NCBI RefSeq assembly: GCF_020172685.1
Contig: NZ_CP083986.1
Location: forward strand, 2,972,294 to 3,036,293
Reading direction: 5' to 3'
DNA length: 64,000 bases
Origin: [Mycobacterium] nativiensis
Lineage (GTDB): Bacteria; Actinomycetota; Actinomycetes; Mycobacteriales; Mycobacteriaceae
The notes under the pieces were generated by a model. The model was given only the letters and a program-made list of their open reading frames with translations. It did no database searches and had not been told where the DNA came from. The position numbers were made by a program, and so were the translations under genes. Below are positions 53,958-62,854 of the stretch, one piece after another (the first letter of the stretch is position 1; every line of letters begins with the position of its first letter).

Positions 53958-54749
53958 GGTGATGGTGCGCAGCTGCTGCATCGCCGAGCCCTCAACGCTG
54001 CGGCGGGCGGTCGGCGCCGGCGGCGGAACATCCCCACCACCGGGCGTGGTTCCGGCGGCGGGCGGCGGGCCGCCGGCCTGCGCGGCCTGCTGAGCCGCGG
54101 CGGCCCGCAACTGCTCGGCCATCGGCTCGGGCAACCGCACCGGCAGCGGGGAACGCACCGGCATCGGAGTCTCACCGCGGCGGACAACGGTGTCCGCCAA
54201 CGCTTCCCGGGCCTGCGCGGTGAGCGCGTCCATGGTCTCGTGTCGGCCGTTGACCACGCAACGCACCATCCAGCGGTATCCGTCGACTCCGATGAACCGG
54301 ACCGCGCCGGTCGCCGATCCGACCACTTCCCGCCCCCACGGGCCGTCGATGACGCTGACGTTCGCGGAGTCCCGACGCAGCGCGTCGGCCAATTCGGCGG
54401 CCACCTCGCGCCACAGCCCAGCCGACTTCGGTGCGGCGTAGGCGGCAATGTTGAACCGGCCGTTGGCGGTCACCAGCCATACCGCGCTGGGCACGCCCGC
54501 CTCGCTCAGTTCGACCTGCACCTGGGCGCCTTCGGGCATCGGCACCAGCACCGAGCCCAAGTCGAGGCGGGCCACCGTCGCCGCCGCGGGGTCGTCGAAA
54601 TCCTCGATGTCGAAGGGGCCGTCCATCTCCTCGCCGGACTCCGTGTCGTATTCCTCCGGTTCCAGACCGTCGAGGCCCGACTCGGCGTCGGCAGGCACCT
54701 CGGCCGATGTGCCGCTGTCGCCCTTGCGCCCACGTTTACCGAATGCCAT
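53949..54749 (-). CDS. DUF3710 family protein (Rv2696c type)
   Basis: 266 residues from ATG 54747-54749 (MAFGKRGRKGDSG); a GTG one codon earlier is also possible. The N-terminal 60 residues are acidic. The conserved core runs about 62-205 (LDLGSVLVPMPEGAQVQVE, FNIAAYAAPKSAGLWREV, IDGPWGREVVG). The C-terminal 50 are Pro/Gly/Ala-rich. DUF3710 proteins are encoded next to dut in actinobacteria; function unknown. The stop lies inside the repeat array. Confidence 0.9.
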   Translation of the reverse strand: MAFGKRGRKGDSGTSAEVPADAESGLDGLEPEEYDTESGEEMDGPFDIEDFDDPAAATVARLDLGSVLVPMPEGAQVQVELSEAGVPSAVWLVTANGRFNIAAYAAPKSAGLWREVAAELADALRRDSANVSVIDGPWGREVVGSATGAVRFIGVDGYRWMVRCVVNGRHETMDALTAQAREALADTVVRRGETPMPVRSPLPVRLPEPMAEQLRAAAAQQAAQAGGPPPAAGTTPGGGDVPPPAPTARRSVEGSAMQQLRTITGG

Positions 54750-54777
54750 CACAGCCGCCCATCTTCGTCACTTCGCT

Positions 54778-55242
54778 TCACAAACTCGCATGCCCACCCG
54801 ACGAGCCGTGTCCGTCGGCGCCCCGAGTCGTCGCGGCCAGCCCGGCCTCGTCGAATGACGTCACCTCGACCAGTTCGGGAAGCTCAACCCGCTGCACCAG
54901 CAGTTGCGCGATCCGGTCGCCGCGGTGGATCTCGATGGGCGTCGCCGGATCGAGGTTGATCAGCGAGATCTTGATCTCTCCGCGATAGCCCGCGTCGATC
55001 GTTCCGGGGCTGTTGACGATCGAAAGGCCCACGCGTGCCGCCAAACCCGAGCGGGGATGCACCAAACCCACCATGCCCAACGGTATCGCTACCGCGACGC
55101 CAGTGCCCACCAGGGCGCGCTCACCCGGGCCCAGCTCGACGTCGACCGCACTGTAGAGGTCGACGCCGGCATCGCCGGCATGGGCACGGCTCGGCAGGGG
55201 CAGATCAGGATCCAAGCGGACAACCGCGAGACTGGGCGACAC
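54778..55242 (-). CDS. dut: dUTP diphosphatase
   Basis: 154 residues from GTG 55240-55242, the same length as M. tuberculosis Dut. The five trimeric-dUTPase motifs are visible: [41 protein letters not shown] and the C-terminal [15 protein letters not shown] arm that closes over the active site. It hydrolyses dUTP to dUMP, keeping uracil out of DNA. Diverges from the DUF3093 gene. Confidence 0.97.
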   Translation of the reverse strand: MSPSLAVVRLDPDLPLPSRAHAGDAGVDLYSAVDVELGPGERALVGTGVAVAIPLGMVGLVHPRSGLAARVGLSIVNSPGTIDAGYRGEIKISLINLDPATPIEIHRGDRIAQLLVQRVELPELVEVTSFDEAGLAATTRGADGHGSSGGHASL

Positions 55243-55267
55243 GAGGCGCAAGACTACCCTTAGCCGC

Positions 55268-55744
55268 GTGTCGGGATCGCGTGTCACATCGCAAACAGTG
55301 CGCTACCACGAGCAGCTATGGGTGCCATGGTGGTGGTGGCCCGTCGGTTTCCTGGGTGCCGGGTTGATGGCCTACGAAGTCCGGCTCGGGCTGCGCAGCC
55401 TGCCCGGCTGGTTACCGTTCGCCGCCTTCTTCGCGATCACGGTGGCCGTCCTGCTGTGGCTGGGACGCATCCAGGTGCGCGTCACCGAAAACAACGGGCG
55501 AACCGAGCTGTGGGTCGGCGAGGCGCACCTGCCCGGGAGCGCAATTGCGCGCTCCGCGGAGGTACCGCAGTCGGCCAAATCGGCCGCCCTGGGACGACAG
55601 CTCGACCCCGCGGCGTACGTCGTGCACCGGGGCTGGGTGGGCCCGATGATGCTGGTCGTCCTCGACGACCCCGACGACCCGACGCCGTACTGGCTGGTCA
55701 GTTGCCGTCATCCAGAGCGCGTGCTGGCGGCCTTGCAGGGCTAG
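55268..55744 (+). CDS. DUF3093 membrane protein (Rv2698 type)
   Basis: 158 residues from GTG 55268. Two membrane helices (about 20-38 and 48-66), then a soluble domain with [18 protein letters not shown] and [31 protein letters not shown] at the N-terminus is typical of the family. Function unknown. It is 25 bp from the divergent dut start. Confidence 0.88.
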   Translation: MSGSRVTSQTVRYHEQLWVPWWWWPVGFLGAGLMAYEVRLGLRSLPGWLPFAAFFAITVAVLLWLGRIQVRVTENNGRTELWVGEAHLPGSAIARSAEVPQSAKSAALGRQLDPAAYVVHRGWVGPMMLVVLDDPDDPTPYWLVSCRHPERVLAALQG

Positions 55745-55839
55745 CGACGATCGCAAGCGCGACGGAGTCGGGCGCTGGGGGCACCTCCCGCTCGCGGGGC
55801 ACGGGTCGTCGCCATCAGAGGGAGTGGGGAGCTCGGAGA

Positions 55840-56142
55840 TCAGGCCGCGCAGTCGGTGCAGATCATCACGCCGTTCTTCTCGCTGGCCAGGCGACTGCGG
55901 TGCTGGACCAGAAAACAGCTCGAGCAGGTGAATTCGTCGGCTTGTTTGGGGATGACACGCACCGACAGCTCTTCGCCGGAGAGGTCGGCCCCGGGCAGTT
56001 CGAAGGACTCGGCGGATTCCGATTCGTCAACATCGACCACGGCAGATTGCGCTTCATTGCGCCGTGCCTTGAGTTCCTCCAACGAATCCTCGGAAACGTC
56101 GTCGGTCTCGGTGCGCCGCGGTGCGTCGTAGTCAGTAGCCAT
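55840..56142 (-). CDS. DUF4193 zinc-ribbon protein (Rv2699c type)
   Basis: 100 residues. N-terminal acidic helix-rich part and a C-terminal zinc ribbon (CSSC ... CTDC). MATDYDAPRRTETDD is the family start. Conserved in actinobacteria and usually adjacent to dut/DUF3093; role unknown, perhaps RNA polymerase- or ribosome-linked given the small zinc ribbon, which is only a guess. Divergent from cei; a perfect CRP-type site lies between. Confidence 0.9.
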   Translation of the reverse strand: MATDYDAPRRTETDDVSEDSLEELKARRNEAQSAVVDVDESESAESFELPGADLSGEELSVRVIPKQADEFTCSSCFLVQHRSRLASEKNGVMICTDCAA

Positions 56143-56242
56143 CGTCTTCTCCCCTCACTCCCCTCGTTACCTTGCGCGAGCTTTGTACCAGCGTCGAACG
56201 CATCCACCAAATAATTCGTGCCCGGTTCGCGCGTAGATCAAC

Positions 56243-56258
56243 TGTGATTTGTATCACA
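56243..56258. promoter_or_regulatory. perfect CRP/FNR-type site TGTGA-N6-TCACA
   Basis: TGTGATTTGTATCACA matches all ten fixed bases of the CRP consensus. The centre, 56250.5, is 62.5 bp upstream of GTG 56313, where transcription of cei likely begins; that is the class I activator spacing. It is also about 100 bp upstream of the divergent DUF4193 start. In mycobacteria the binding protein would be Crp (Rv3676). Confidence 0.8.
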
Positions 56259-56299
56259 TTCTGCCCCTGACCACGGTCATCGCCCGTGCGGGCGCCCTT

Positions 56300-56305
56300 T
56301 AGAGT
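56300..56305 (+). promoter_or_regulatory. candidate -10 element of leaderless cei transcript
   Basis: TAGAGT, 7 bp before GTG 56313, the spacing expected if transcription begins at the start codon. No ribosome site lies upstream of that GTG, which supports a leaderless mRNA. Confidence 0.45.
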
Positions 56306-56312
56306 GCCTTAC

Positions 56313-56963
56313 GTGGTCGCGCAAATCACTACCGGTACCGAGTTCGACAAGCATGGTCTGCCCTTCCGGCGGCGCAACAATCGGCCCGCCGCCTACGCCC
56401 TTGCCTGCCTGGCCCTGTTGACCGCTGTGGCCTGGGCCGTAGCACTGACACGGCCGGTGGACGTCCACGAGGTCGCGGTGTGCAACGCGCCGCCGGCACC
56501 GACCGAACCGGACCAGCCGCGGCTGGGCACCCAGGTGCCGCGCGCCGCCATGATCAACACCGTCCCGGCCAAGTTGGCCGACATCAAGGCCCGCGTCCTC
56601 AACGCCAGCGGGCGCGCCGGGCAGGCCGCCGACACCGCCGATGCGCTGCGCGACGACGGCTTCGCCCAGCCGACCGCAGCCAACGACCCGATCTACGCGA
56701 ACGGCCGACTGGACTGCCAGGGCCAGATCCGTTTCGGCGAGGCCGGGCAGGCCGCGGCGGCCGCCCTGTGGCTGGTGGCACCGTGCGCCGAACTGTTCCG
56801 CGACGACCGCCCCGACGACTCCGTGGACCTGGCGGTCGGCAGCGACTTCGTCAGCCTCGCCCACAGCGATGACATCGAAGCGGCGTTGGCCGGCTTGCGC
56901 CCGGACTCCACCGGACTGCCCGACACGGCACTGCTGACCAAGATCCACTCCGGCACCTGCTGA
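56313..56963 (+). CDS. cei: envelope integrity protein Cei (Rv2700 type)
   Basis: 216 residues from GTG 56313 (VVAQITTGTEFDKHG). One membrane helix (about 26-47) and an extracytoplasmic LytR_C domain (about 80-210: ARVLNASGRAGQAADTADAL, FAQPTAANDPIYANGRLDCQG, LVAPCAELF). Three or more cysteines could form disulfides. Rv2700/Cei has been reported to support cell-envelope integrity and virulence. It is 24 bp ahead of ppgK; the M. tuberculosis gene suhB, which lies between them there, is absent. Confidence 0.93.
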   Translation: MVAQITTGTEFDKHGLPFRRRNNRPAAYALACLALLTAVAWAVALTRPVDVHEVAVCNAPPAPTEPDQPRLGTQVPRAAMINTVPAKLADIKARVLNASGRAGQAADTADALRDDGFAQPTAANDPIYANGRLDCQGQIRFGEAGQAAAAALWLVAPCAELFRDDRPDDSVDLAVGSDFVSLAHSDDIEAALAGLRPDSTGLPDTALLTKIHSGTC

Positions 56964-56987
56964 CGACCGACCCGCCGAGGAGACCCG

Positions 56988-57806
56988 ATGACCGGCACTG
57001 ATCCGATCCCCCACCCGGCCGCAACGTCCGCCGTCCCCACCGGCGGGGTGTGGCCGCAACGCCGGGGCTTCGGTGTCGACGTCGGCGGCAGCGGCATCAA
57101 GGGCGGCGTCGTCGATCTCGACACCGGCGCGCTGATCGGCGAGCGGTTCAAGCTGCCCACCCCGAGCCCCGCCACGCCGGCCGCAGTCGCCCAGACGGTC
57201 GCCGCGGTGGTCCGAGACTTCGGCTGGACCGGCCCCCTGGGGGTCACCTATCCCGGCGTGGTGATCGACGGCGTCGTGCAGACCGCCGCCAACGTGGACA
57301 AGTCCTGGATCGGCGTCAATGCCCAGTCGGCGATCGCGGCCGAACTCGACGGCCAGCCGGTCGTCATCCTCAACGACGCCGACGCCGCCGGTCTGGCCGA
57401 AGTGCGATTCGGCGCGGGGCGCGACCACACCGGTGTGGTCGTGTTGCTCACATTCGGGACCGGGATCGGCTCGGCGGTGATCCACAACGGAAAGCTGCTG
57501 CCCAACACCGAACTCGGGCACATCGATGTGGACGGCAAAGAGGCCGAGCACCGCGCCGCGGCGTCGGTCAAGGAGCGCAAGAACTGGACCATGGAGAAGT
57601 GGTCCAAGCAGGTGACCATGGTGCTGGTGGCGGTTGAGAACGCGCTGTGCCCGGACCTGATCATCGTGGGCGGCGGCATCAGCCGGAAGGCCGACCGGTG
57701 GGTGCCGCTGCTGAGCAACCGGACTCCGGTGGTGGCCGCGACACTGCAGAACACCGCGGGGATCGTCGGGGCGGCGATGGCGTCTGCCGCGGACGTCACC
57801 CACTGA
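56988..57806 (+). CDS. ppgK: polyphosphate glucokinase
   Basis: 272 residues, ROK-type fold: DVGGSGIKGGVVDLD (phosphate-1), YPGVVIDGVV, NDADAAGLAEVRFGAG (catalytic Asp), LTFGTGIGSAVIHNG and LGHIDVDGKEAEHRAAASV. It phosphorylates glucose using polyphosphate or ATP, a form typical of actinobacteria (Rv2702). Upstream of sigA with a 188-bp gap. Confidence 0.95.
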   Translation: MTGTDPIPHPAATSAVPTGGVWPQRRGFGVDVGGSGIKGGVVDLDTGALIGERFKLPTPSPATPAAVAQTVAAVVRDFGWTGPLGVTYPGVVIDGVVQTAANVDKSWIGVNAQSAIAAELDGQPVVILNDADAAGLAEVRFGAGRDHTGVVVLLTFGTGIGSAVIHNGKLLPNTELGHIDVDGKEAEHRAAASVKERKNWTMEKWSKQVTMVLVAVENALCPDLIIVGGGISRKADRWVPLLSNRTPVVAATLQNTAGIVGAAMASAADVTH

Positions 57807-57844
57807 ATTACGCCCGCTCAGCGATTGCCGCCGCCATCTGTCGT

Positions 57845-57850
57845 TACAAT
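57845..57850 (+). promoter_or_regulatory. candidate sigA promoter -10
   Basis: TACAAT; TTGCCG lies 14 bp upstream, short for a -35. A start near 57857 would leave a leader of about 138 nt. TATAGA at 57910 is a second possibility. Confidence 0.4.
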
Positions 57851-57994
57851 GGTCCGCGGCGGCCGCCTAACCGATAGCGGCGACTATCCCAGTTGATCTC
57901 TCCAACTGATATAGAGCCGATATCCGACATACCCGACACTTTCGGTCGCGCACAGCCCTGCGAACCGGAAGTCAGTCCGACCGAAGGGGTGGAC

Positions 57995-59467
57995 GTGGCA
58001 GCGAGCAAGGCAACGCCGACGACTGAGGAGCCGAAGAAGCGCACCGCCGCCAAGGCCCCCGCCAAGTCGACCGCCACTGCCGCGGACCCGGCGCCGGCCA
58101 AGCGCACCGCGGCGAAGGCCACCAAGGCTGCTCCCGCCCGCAAGGCCACCAAGACGACCGCGCGCGCGGCGACCAAGAGCACCGCGGCCAAGAAGACCGA
58201 CGCCGACGCCAAGCCGAAGACCCGCACAACCCGGGCGAAGAAGGCGACGTCTGCCAAGGGCGCCGACGCCGACCTCGGTGCAGAAGAGCTCGACACCGAG
58301 CTCGACGCCGAGCCCGGTGACGACGACATCGAGGACGGCGACGACCTGGCCATCGACGACATCGAGGATGGCGAGACCGACGCCGCCACCCCGGGACCGG
58401 CCGCCGTCGCGGCCGGCGGTGCGGCCGACGAAGAAGACGAAGAGATCGCCGAGCCGAGCGAGAAGGACAAGGCCTCAGGCGATTTCGTCTGGGACGAAGA
58501 GGAGTCCGAAGCGCTGCGCCAGGCCCGCAAGGACGCCGAGCTCACAGCGTCGGCCGACTCGGTCCGTGCCTACCTCAAGCAGATCGGCAAGGTGGCGCTG
58601 CTCAACGCCGAAGAGGAAGTCGAGCTGGCCAAGCGCATCGAGGCCGGCCTGTTCGCCACCCAGAAGATGACCGAGCACACCGAGAAGGGCGAGAAGCTGG
58701 CCGTCGCCTACCGGCGTGACATGGCCTGGATCTGCCGCGACGGCGATCGGGCCAAGAACCACCTGCTGGAGGCCAACCTGCGACTGGTGGTGTCGCTGGC
58801 CAAGCGTTACACCGGCCGCGGAATGGCGTTCCTGGACCTGATCCAGGAGGGCAACCTGGGCCTGATCCGTGCGGTGGAGAAGTTCGACTACACCAAGGGC
58901 TACAAGTTCTCCACCTACGCCACCTGGTGGATCCGCCAGGCCATCACCCGCGCCATGGCCGACCAGGCGCGCACCATCCGTATCCCGGTGCACATGGTCG
59001 AGGTGATCAACAAGCTCGGCCGCATCCAGCGCGAGCTGCTGCAGGATCTGGGCCGCGAGCCCACCCCCGAGGAACTCGCCCGCGAGATGGACATCACCCC
59101 GGAGAAGGTGCTGGAGATCCAGCAGTACGCCCGGGAGCCGATCTCGCTGGACCAGACCATCGGCGATGAGGGCGACTCCCAGCTCGGTGACTTCATCGAG
59201 GACAGCGAAGCGGTCGTGGCGGTGGATGCCGTGTCGTTCACCCTGCTGCAGGACCAGCTGCAGTCGGTACTCGAGACGCTCTCCGAGCGCGAGGCCGGCG
59301 TGGTGCGGCTGCGCTTCGGGCTGACCGACGGCCAGCCGCGCACCCTCGACGAGATCGGCCAGGTCTACGGGGTCACCCGGGAGCGCATCCGTCAGATCGA
59401 GTCGAAGACGATGTCCAAACTGCGGCACCCGAGCCGGTCCCAGGTTCTGCGCGACTACCTCGACTAA
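57995..59467 (+). CDS. sigA: primary RNA polymerase sigma factor SigA
   Basis: 490 residues from GTG 57995 (GAAGGGG upstream; in-frame GTG 57989 also possible). The first 65 residues are Lys/Ala/Thr-rich, the next 80 are acidic (region 1.1-like), then the sigma-70 core: region 1.2/2 [19 protein letters not shown] ... [19 protein letters not shown] and [18 protein letters not shown], region 3, region 4 [20 protein letters not shown]. Highly conserved with mycobacterial SigA. The N-terminal extension is the variable part of the family. Confidence 0.98.
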   Translation: MAASKATPTTEEPKKRTAAKAPAKSTATAADPAPAKRTAAKATKAAPARKATKTTARAATKSTAAKKTDADAKPKTRTTRAKKATSAKGADADLGAEELDTELDAEPGDDDIEDGDDLAIDDIEDGETDAATPGPAAVAAGGAADEEDEEIAEPSEKDKASGDFVWDEEESEALRQARKDAELTASADSVRAYLKQIGKVALLNAEEEVELAKRIEAGLFATQKMTEHTEKGEKLAVAYRRDMAWICRDGDRAKNHLLEANLRLVVSLAKRYTGRGMAFLDLIQEGNLGLIRAVEKFDYTKGYKFSTYATWWIRQAITRAMADQARTIRIPVHMVEVINKLGRIQRELLQDLGREPTPEELAREMDITPEKVLEIQQYAREPISLDQTIGDEGDSQLGDFIEDSEAVVAVDAVSFTLLQDQLQSVLETLSEREAGVVRLRFGLTDGQPRTLDEIGQVYGVTRERIRQIESKTMSKLRHPSRSQVLRDYLD

Positions 59468-59478
59468 CGCACACCCAC

Positions 59479-60555
59479 ATGGCCAAGCCCCCGCCGTCGG
59501 CGGTGCTCAATGCTGTCAACGCGTTTCGTGGCGGTCTGCAGCGCCTGCGCCAGGCCACCGTCCCCGCCTCCGTCACCGTCATGGAGCTCGGGTTCGGCGG
59601 CTGGCTGACCCAGGCGCTTGTTGCCGCGGTGCGCCTCGGAATCGCCGACGCGCTCGCCGACGGTCCGCTGACCGCCGACGAGGTCGCCCACCGGGTGGGC
59701 ACCGACCCCCGCGCGACCTACCGGCTGATGCGGGCCTTGGCAAGCAACTCGGTGCTCAAACTGCGCCGCGACGGACGGTTCGCTTTGACCCGCACCGGAC
59801 GGGCGCTGGTCTCCGACAACCCGGCCGGCGTGGCCCCGATGATCGCGTTCGTCGGCCACCCGGCGCATCGGGAACACTGGTCGAACCTCGAGCACTCCGT
59901 ACGGACGGGTGAAACCGCCGTCAGCAAAGTTCGCGGAATGTCGTTCTTTGAGTACACCGACAGCGACCCCGAACTGGCGCAGGTCTTCAACGACGCCATG
60001 ACCGGGGCGTCGGCCATGGCGATCGAAAGCGCTGTTCCCGCATATGATTTCAGCGCGAGCAAGCTGATCGTGGATGTGGGAGGCGGCCACGGCGCGCTGC
60101 TGGCCGCGGTGCTGCGCCAGGCGCCCGACGCCCGCGGCGTGCTGTTCGACCTGCCGCAGGTGGTGGTCGACGCCGACGCGACGGTGGCGGACGTGGCGTC
60201 GCGCTGCGACATCCGGGGTGGGTCGTTCTTCGAGTCGATCCCCTCCGGCGGCGACACGTATCTGCTCAAGACCGTCATCCACGACTGGGACGACGAGCAG
60301 TCGTTGGCGATTCTGCGCAATGTCCGGGCCGCCATCGCGCCCGGCGGCAAGGTGCTGCTGTTCGAGATGGTGCTGCCCGAGGGCGCGCCCGCCCATCTGG
60401 GTCTGGTGCTCGACCTGGAGATGCTGGTTGCCGCCGGCGGGCAGGAACGCACCCGGCGGGAGTACGCCGAGTTGCTGTCCCAGGCGGGATTCGAGTTGCG
60501 GCGCGTGGTGCCCACCACCAGCCCGCTGGCGATCGTCGAGGCCCGGGCGGTCTGA
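59479..60555 (+). CDS. O-methyltransferase, plant-type family 2
   Basis: 358 residues. An N-terminal winged-helix dimerisation domain (about 30-115: TADEVAHRVGTDPRATYRLM) and a catalytic domain with SAM loop VDVGGGHGALLAAVL, acidic residue DLPQVV, and KTVIHDWDDEQSL, in which His-Asp is the catalytic pair of O-methyltransferases. It would methylate a phenolic or carboxylic hydroxyl. Eleven bases after sigA, so it may be read from that promoter. No equivalent is known between sigA and sigB in M. tuberculosis. Confidence 0.9.
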   Translation: MAKPPPSAVLNAVNAFRGGLQRLRQATVPASVTVMELGFGGWLTQALVAAVRLGIADALADGPLTADEVAHRVGTDPRATYRLMRALASNSVLKLRRDGRFALTRTGRALVSDNPAGVAPMIAFVGHPAHREHWSNLEHSVRTGETAVSKVRGMSFFEYTDSDPELAQVFNDAMTGASAMAIESAVPAYDFSASKLIVDVGGGHGALLAAVLRQAPDARGVLFDLPQVVVDADATVADVASRCDIRGGSFFESIPSGGDTYLLKTVIHDWDDEQSLAILRNVRAAIAPGGKVLLFEMVLPEGAPAHLGLVLDLEMLVAAGGQERTRREYAELLSQAGFELRRVVPTTSPLAIVEARAV

Positions 60556-60596
60556 GCCCAGGCGTCGGCGATGTCTGCCACGTAGGATCGCGGACC

Positions 60597-60884
60597 ATGG
60601 CGACCGATCCCGAGTCACCCCGAAAGTTCTCCGCGCTGCTCAAGCGCGCGGTCGCCCACGGTCACCCGGCGCCGGCCGAAGCCGATCTGGACCCCGCCGT
60701 GCTCGCCGCCATCAACGCCGTCGCCGCCGCCTGGCCGCGAGTGCCCGCTGCGCTGATCAACAAGGCGCAGAACACGTTCGCCCGTAGCGAACGCACCAGG
60801 GTGTCAGCGGCCAAGCCCACCACCCCGCTCAACATCAATCCGCAGCCGGGAACGCACCGTCCGGGCCGGGCCGGTAGGCGCTGA
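60597..60884 (+). CDS. small protein of unknown function
   Basis: 95 residues from ATG 60597. No family recognised. The first 65 residues are mostly helical (FSALLKRAVAHGHPAP, LAAINAVAAAWPRVPAAL); the rest is basic and low-complexity. The 3' end overlaps the convergent DUF952 gene by 50 bp, which casts doubt on the exact C-terminus. Could be a genuine small protein or a spurious frame. Confidence 0.5.
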   Translation: MATDPESPRKFSALLKRAVAHGHPAPAEADLDPAVLAAINAVAAAWPRVPAALINKAQNTFARSERTRVSAAKPTTPLNINPQPGTHRPGRAGRR

Positions 60885-61188
60885 CCCCGACCACCGCGCC
60901 GACCGGCAGCGGCCCGTACAGGTGCGGGAAAAGCATCGCGTCGGGATCGCCCGGCACGCCCGGCTCCCAGCGCACCGGTGCCGCCACCTCGGCCGGATCC
61001 ACCTGCAGCAACACCAGATCCGTCCGCCCCCGGTAAAGCCGATTGGCGGGCAGGTGCACCTGCTGCGGCGTCGACAGGTGTACGAAGCCCACAGCGTCCA
61101 ACGACTCCGGGCACAGCGCGCCGCGCTCCTGGGCCAGCGCCCAGTCCTGGCCGCTGCACAAGTGGACGAGGATGCCGTCGTGGTTCAT
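60835..61188 (-). CDS. DUF952 domain protein
   Basis: 117 residues from ATG 61186-61188. DUF952 pattern: VHLCSGQDWALAQERGALCPES, GFVHLSTPQQVHLPANRLYRG and LVLLQVDPAEVAAPVRWEP ... FPHLYGPLP. The two His residues in FVHLST and FPHLYG are conserved in the family, which structurally resembles ADP-ribosyl-transferase-like or tRNA 2'-phosphotransferase folds. Biochemical role unknown. Confidence 0.85.
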   Translation of the reverse strand: MNHDGILVHLCSGQDWALAQERGALCPESLDAVGFVHLSTPQQVHLPANRLYRGRTDLVLLQVDPAEVAAPVRWEPGVPGDPDAMLFPHLYGPLPVGAVVGVSAYRPGPDGAFPAAD

Positions 61189-61308
61189 CGATCCGATCTT
61201 GCCAGCGGTCCACCGAGCGTGAGACACGACACAGCCGAAGCGGGGAACAACGCCGAACGCGCAAGCGTCTGACACACTTGACGACAACCGCGAGATACGG
61301 AGGAGCCC

Positions 61309-61503
61309 ATGAACGCGACTCTGACCAGTCCTGAACTCACTCGGGCTGATCGATGCGACCGGTGCGGTGCTGCCGCCCGGGTGCGAGCCACGCTGCCCTC
61401 CGGAGCCGAACTGCTCTTCTGCCAGCATCACGCCAACGAACACGAGGCCAAGCTGGTCGAGCTGGCCGCCGTGCTGCAGATCAGCGCCCCGGTCGAGGCC
61501 TAA
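61309..61503 (+). CDS. small zinc-finger-like protein (DUF7455)
   Basis: 64 residues, too short for some gene callers. RCDRCGAAARVRATLPSG and LLFCQHHANEHEAKL give a Cys-x2-Cys ... Cys-x-His-His set for one zinc. Very conserved in actinobacteria near sigma-factor genes. Function unknown; small size and zinc knuckle suggest binding RNA or RNA polymerase. ATG 61309 has CGGAGGAGC upstream. Confidence 0.82.
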   Translation: MNATLTSPELTRADRCDRCGAAARVRATLPSGAELLFCQHHANEHEAKLVELAAVLQISAPVEA

Positions 61504-61588
61504 TCAATCGGACGCCCCGGACCACACGCAACACGCCGACGGCAGCGATTGTGCGGTAGTACCACTCGTCAGGAATGCTGGGCTGGTC

Positions 61589-62545
61589 ATGAGTGACCAA
61601 ACCCCCAAACCTTCCCGTCACCACCTGCTGCGGATAGCTCGCCGTACCTTGGTAAAGAGCTGGGACGACTCGATCTTCGCCGAGTCGGCGCAGGCAGGCT
61701 TCTGGTCGGTGCTGTCGCTGCCGCCGTTGCTGCTCGGGATGCTGGGCAGCCTGTCGTATGTGGCGCCGTTGTTCGGCCCGGACACCCTGGCGACCATCCA
61801 GGACCGGCTGATCGGCATGGCCAGCAGCTTCTTCTCGAAGAATGTCGTGGTGGAGATCATCGAGCCCACGGTTCGCGACATCGTCGCCAACGCTCGCGGC
61901 GAGGTGGTGTCGCTGGGCTTCGTGATCTCGTTGTGGGCCGGTTCCTCGGCGGTCTCGGCGTTCGTCGACTCAGTGGTCGAGGCCCACGATCAGACGCCGC
62001 TGCGCCACCCGGTGCGGCAACGGTTCTTCGCGCTGGGCCTCTATGTGGCAATGCTGGTGATCGCCGTGGCCGGAGCGCCGTTCGCCGCCCTGGGACCGCA
62101 CGCGGTGGCCGAACACATCCCGGAACGTTGGACGGACCTACTGCGGTTCGGCTACTACCCGATGCTGGTGTTGGGACTGCTGCTGGCGGTGACCGTGCTC
62201 TACCGAGTATCGCTGCCCAAGCCGCTGCCCTCGCATCGACTGGTGATCGGCGCGGTGCTGGCCACCACGGTATTCGTCGTGGCCACGATGGGGCTGCGGA
62301 TCTACCTTCGCTACATCACCAGCACCGGCTACACCTACGGCGCGCTGGCGACGCCGATCGCCTTCCTACTGTTCGCATTTCTGCTGGGCTTCGCGATCAT
62401 GATGGGCGCGGAACTGAACGCCGCCATCCAGGAGGAGTGGCCGGCGCAGGCCACTCACCTGCACCAACTGCGTACCTGGGTGGTGTCAGGGCGGGGCCGA
62501 ACCGGCCCCGACAATGACGCCACCGATCCGGTCAAGCCTGCTTGA
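61589..62545 (+). CDS. YihY/BrkB family membrane protein (Rv2707 type)
   Basis: 318 residues from ATG 61589. Six helices with the YihY core: AQAGFWSVLSLPPLLLGML, VVSLGFVISLWAGSSAVSAF and GYTYGALATPIAFLLFAFLLGFAIMMGAELNAAI. Historically labelled ribonuclease BN, now viewed as an integral membrane protein of unknown role. The 3' end overlaps the convergent DUF3039 gene by 14 bp. Confidence 0.92.
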   Translation: MSDQTPKPSRHHLLRIARRTLVKSWDDSIFAESAQAGFWSVLSLPPLLLGMLGSLSYVAPLFGPDTLATIQDRLIGMASSFFSKNVVVEIIEPTVRDIVANARGEVVSLGFVISLWAGSSAVSAFVDSVVEAHDQTPLRHPVRQRFFALGLYVAMLVIAVAGAPFAALGPHAVAEHIPERWTDLLRFGYYPMLVLGLLLAVTVLYRVSLPKPLPSHRLVIGAVLATTVFVVATMGLRIYLRYITSTGYTYGALATPIAFLLFAFLLGFAIMMGAELNAAIQEEWPAQATHLHQLRTWVVSGRGRTGPDNDATDPVKPA

Positions 62546-62777
62546 GAGTCGCGTAGATCTTCTTGCAGTCCGGGCAGACCGGGGACCCCGGCTTGGCCGA
62601 CTTGGTCACCGGGAAGACCTCGCCGCACAGCGCCACCACGTGCGTGCCCATGACCGCGCTCTCGGCGATCTTGTCCTTCTTGACGTAATGGAAATACTTC
62701 GGGGTGTCGCCGTCGGTCCCGTCGTCTACGCGTTCGTCGGCATCGGTGCGTTCGAGGGTGTCGGTCTGTATGCCCAT
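62532..62777 (-). CDS. DUF3039 small zinc protein (Rv2708c type)
   Basis: 81 residues from ATG 62775-62777 (MGIQTDTLERTDADERV). The conserved part KYFHYVKKDKIAESAVMGT, CGEVFPVTKSAKPGSPVCPDCKKIY holds Cys, His and CPDC ligands for zinc. Conserved in actinobacteria; no known function. Confidence 0.9.
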   Translation of the reverse strand: MGIQTDTLERTDADERVDDGTDGDTPKYFHYVKKDKIAESAVMGTHVVALCGEVFPVTKSAKPGSPVCPDCKKIYATLKQA

Positions 62778-62854
62778 CTCCCCATTGTGCCCAGAACTCA
62801 ACCTTTCCCAAAACCCCTTCTGCCGCCGCGGCGGGCGTGTGGGACAGTGGAAAG

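Noticed and set aside
57893..57994. Extended SigA N-terminus from TTG 57893
   Set aside because: The extra residues are unlike SigA N-termini, and GTG 57995 has a GAAGGGG site and the family-like start VAASKATP.
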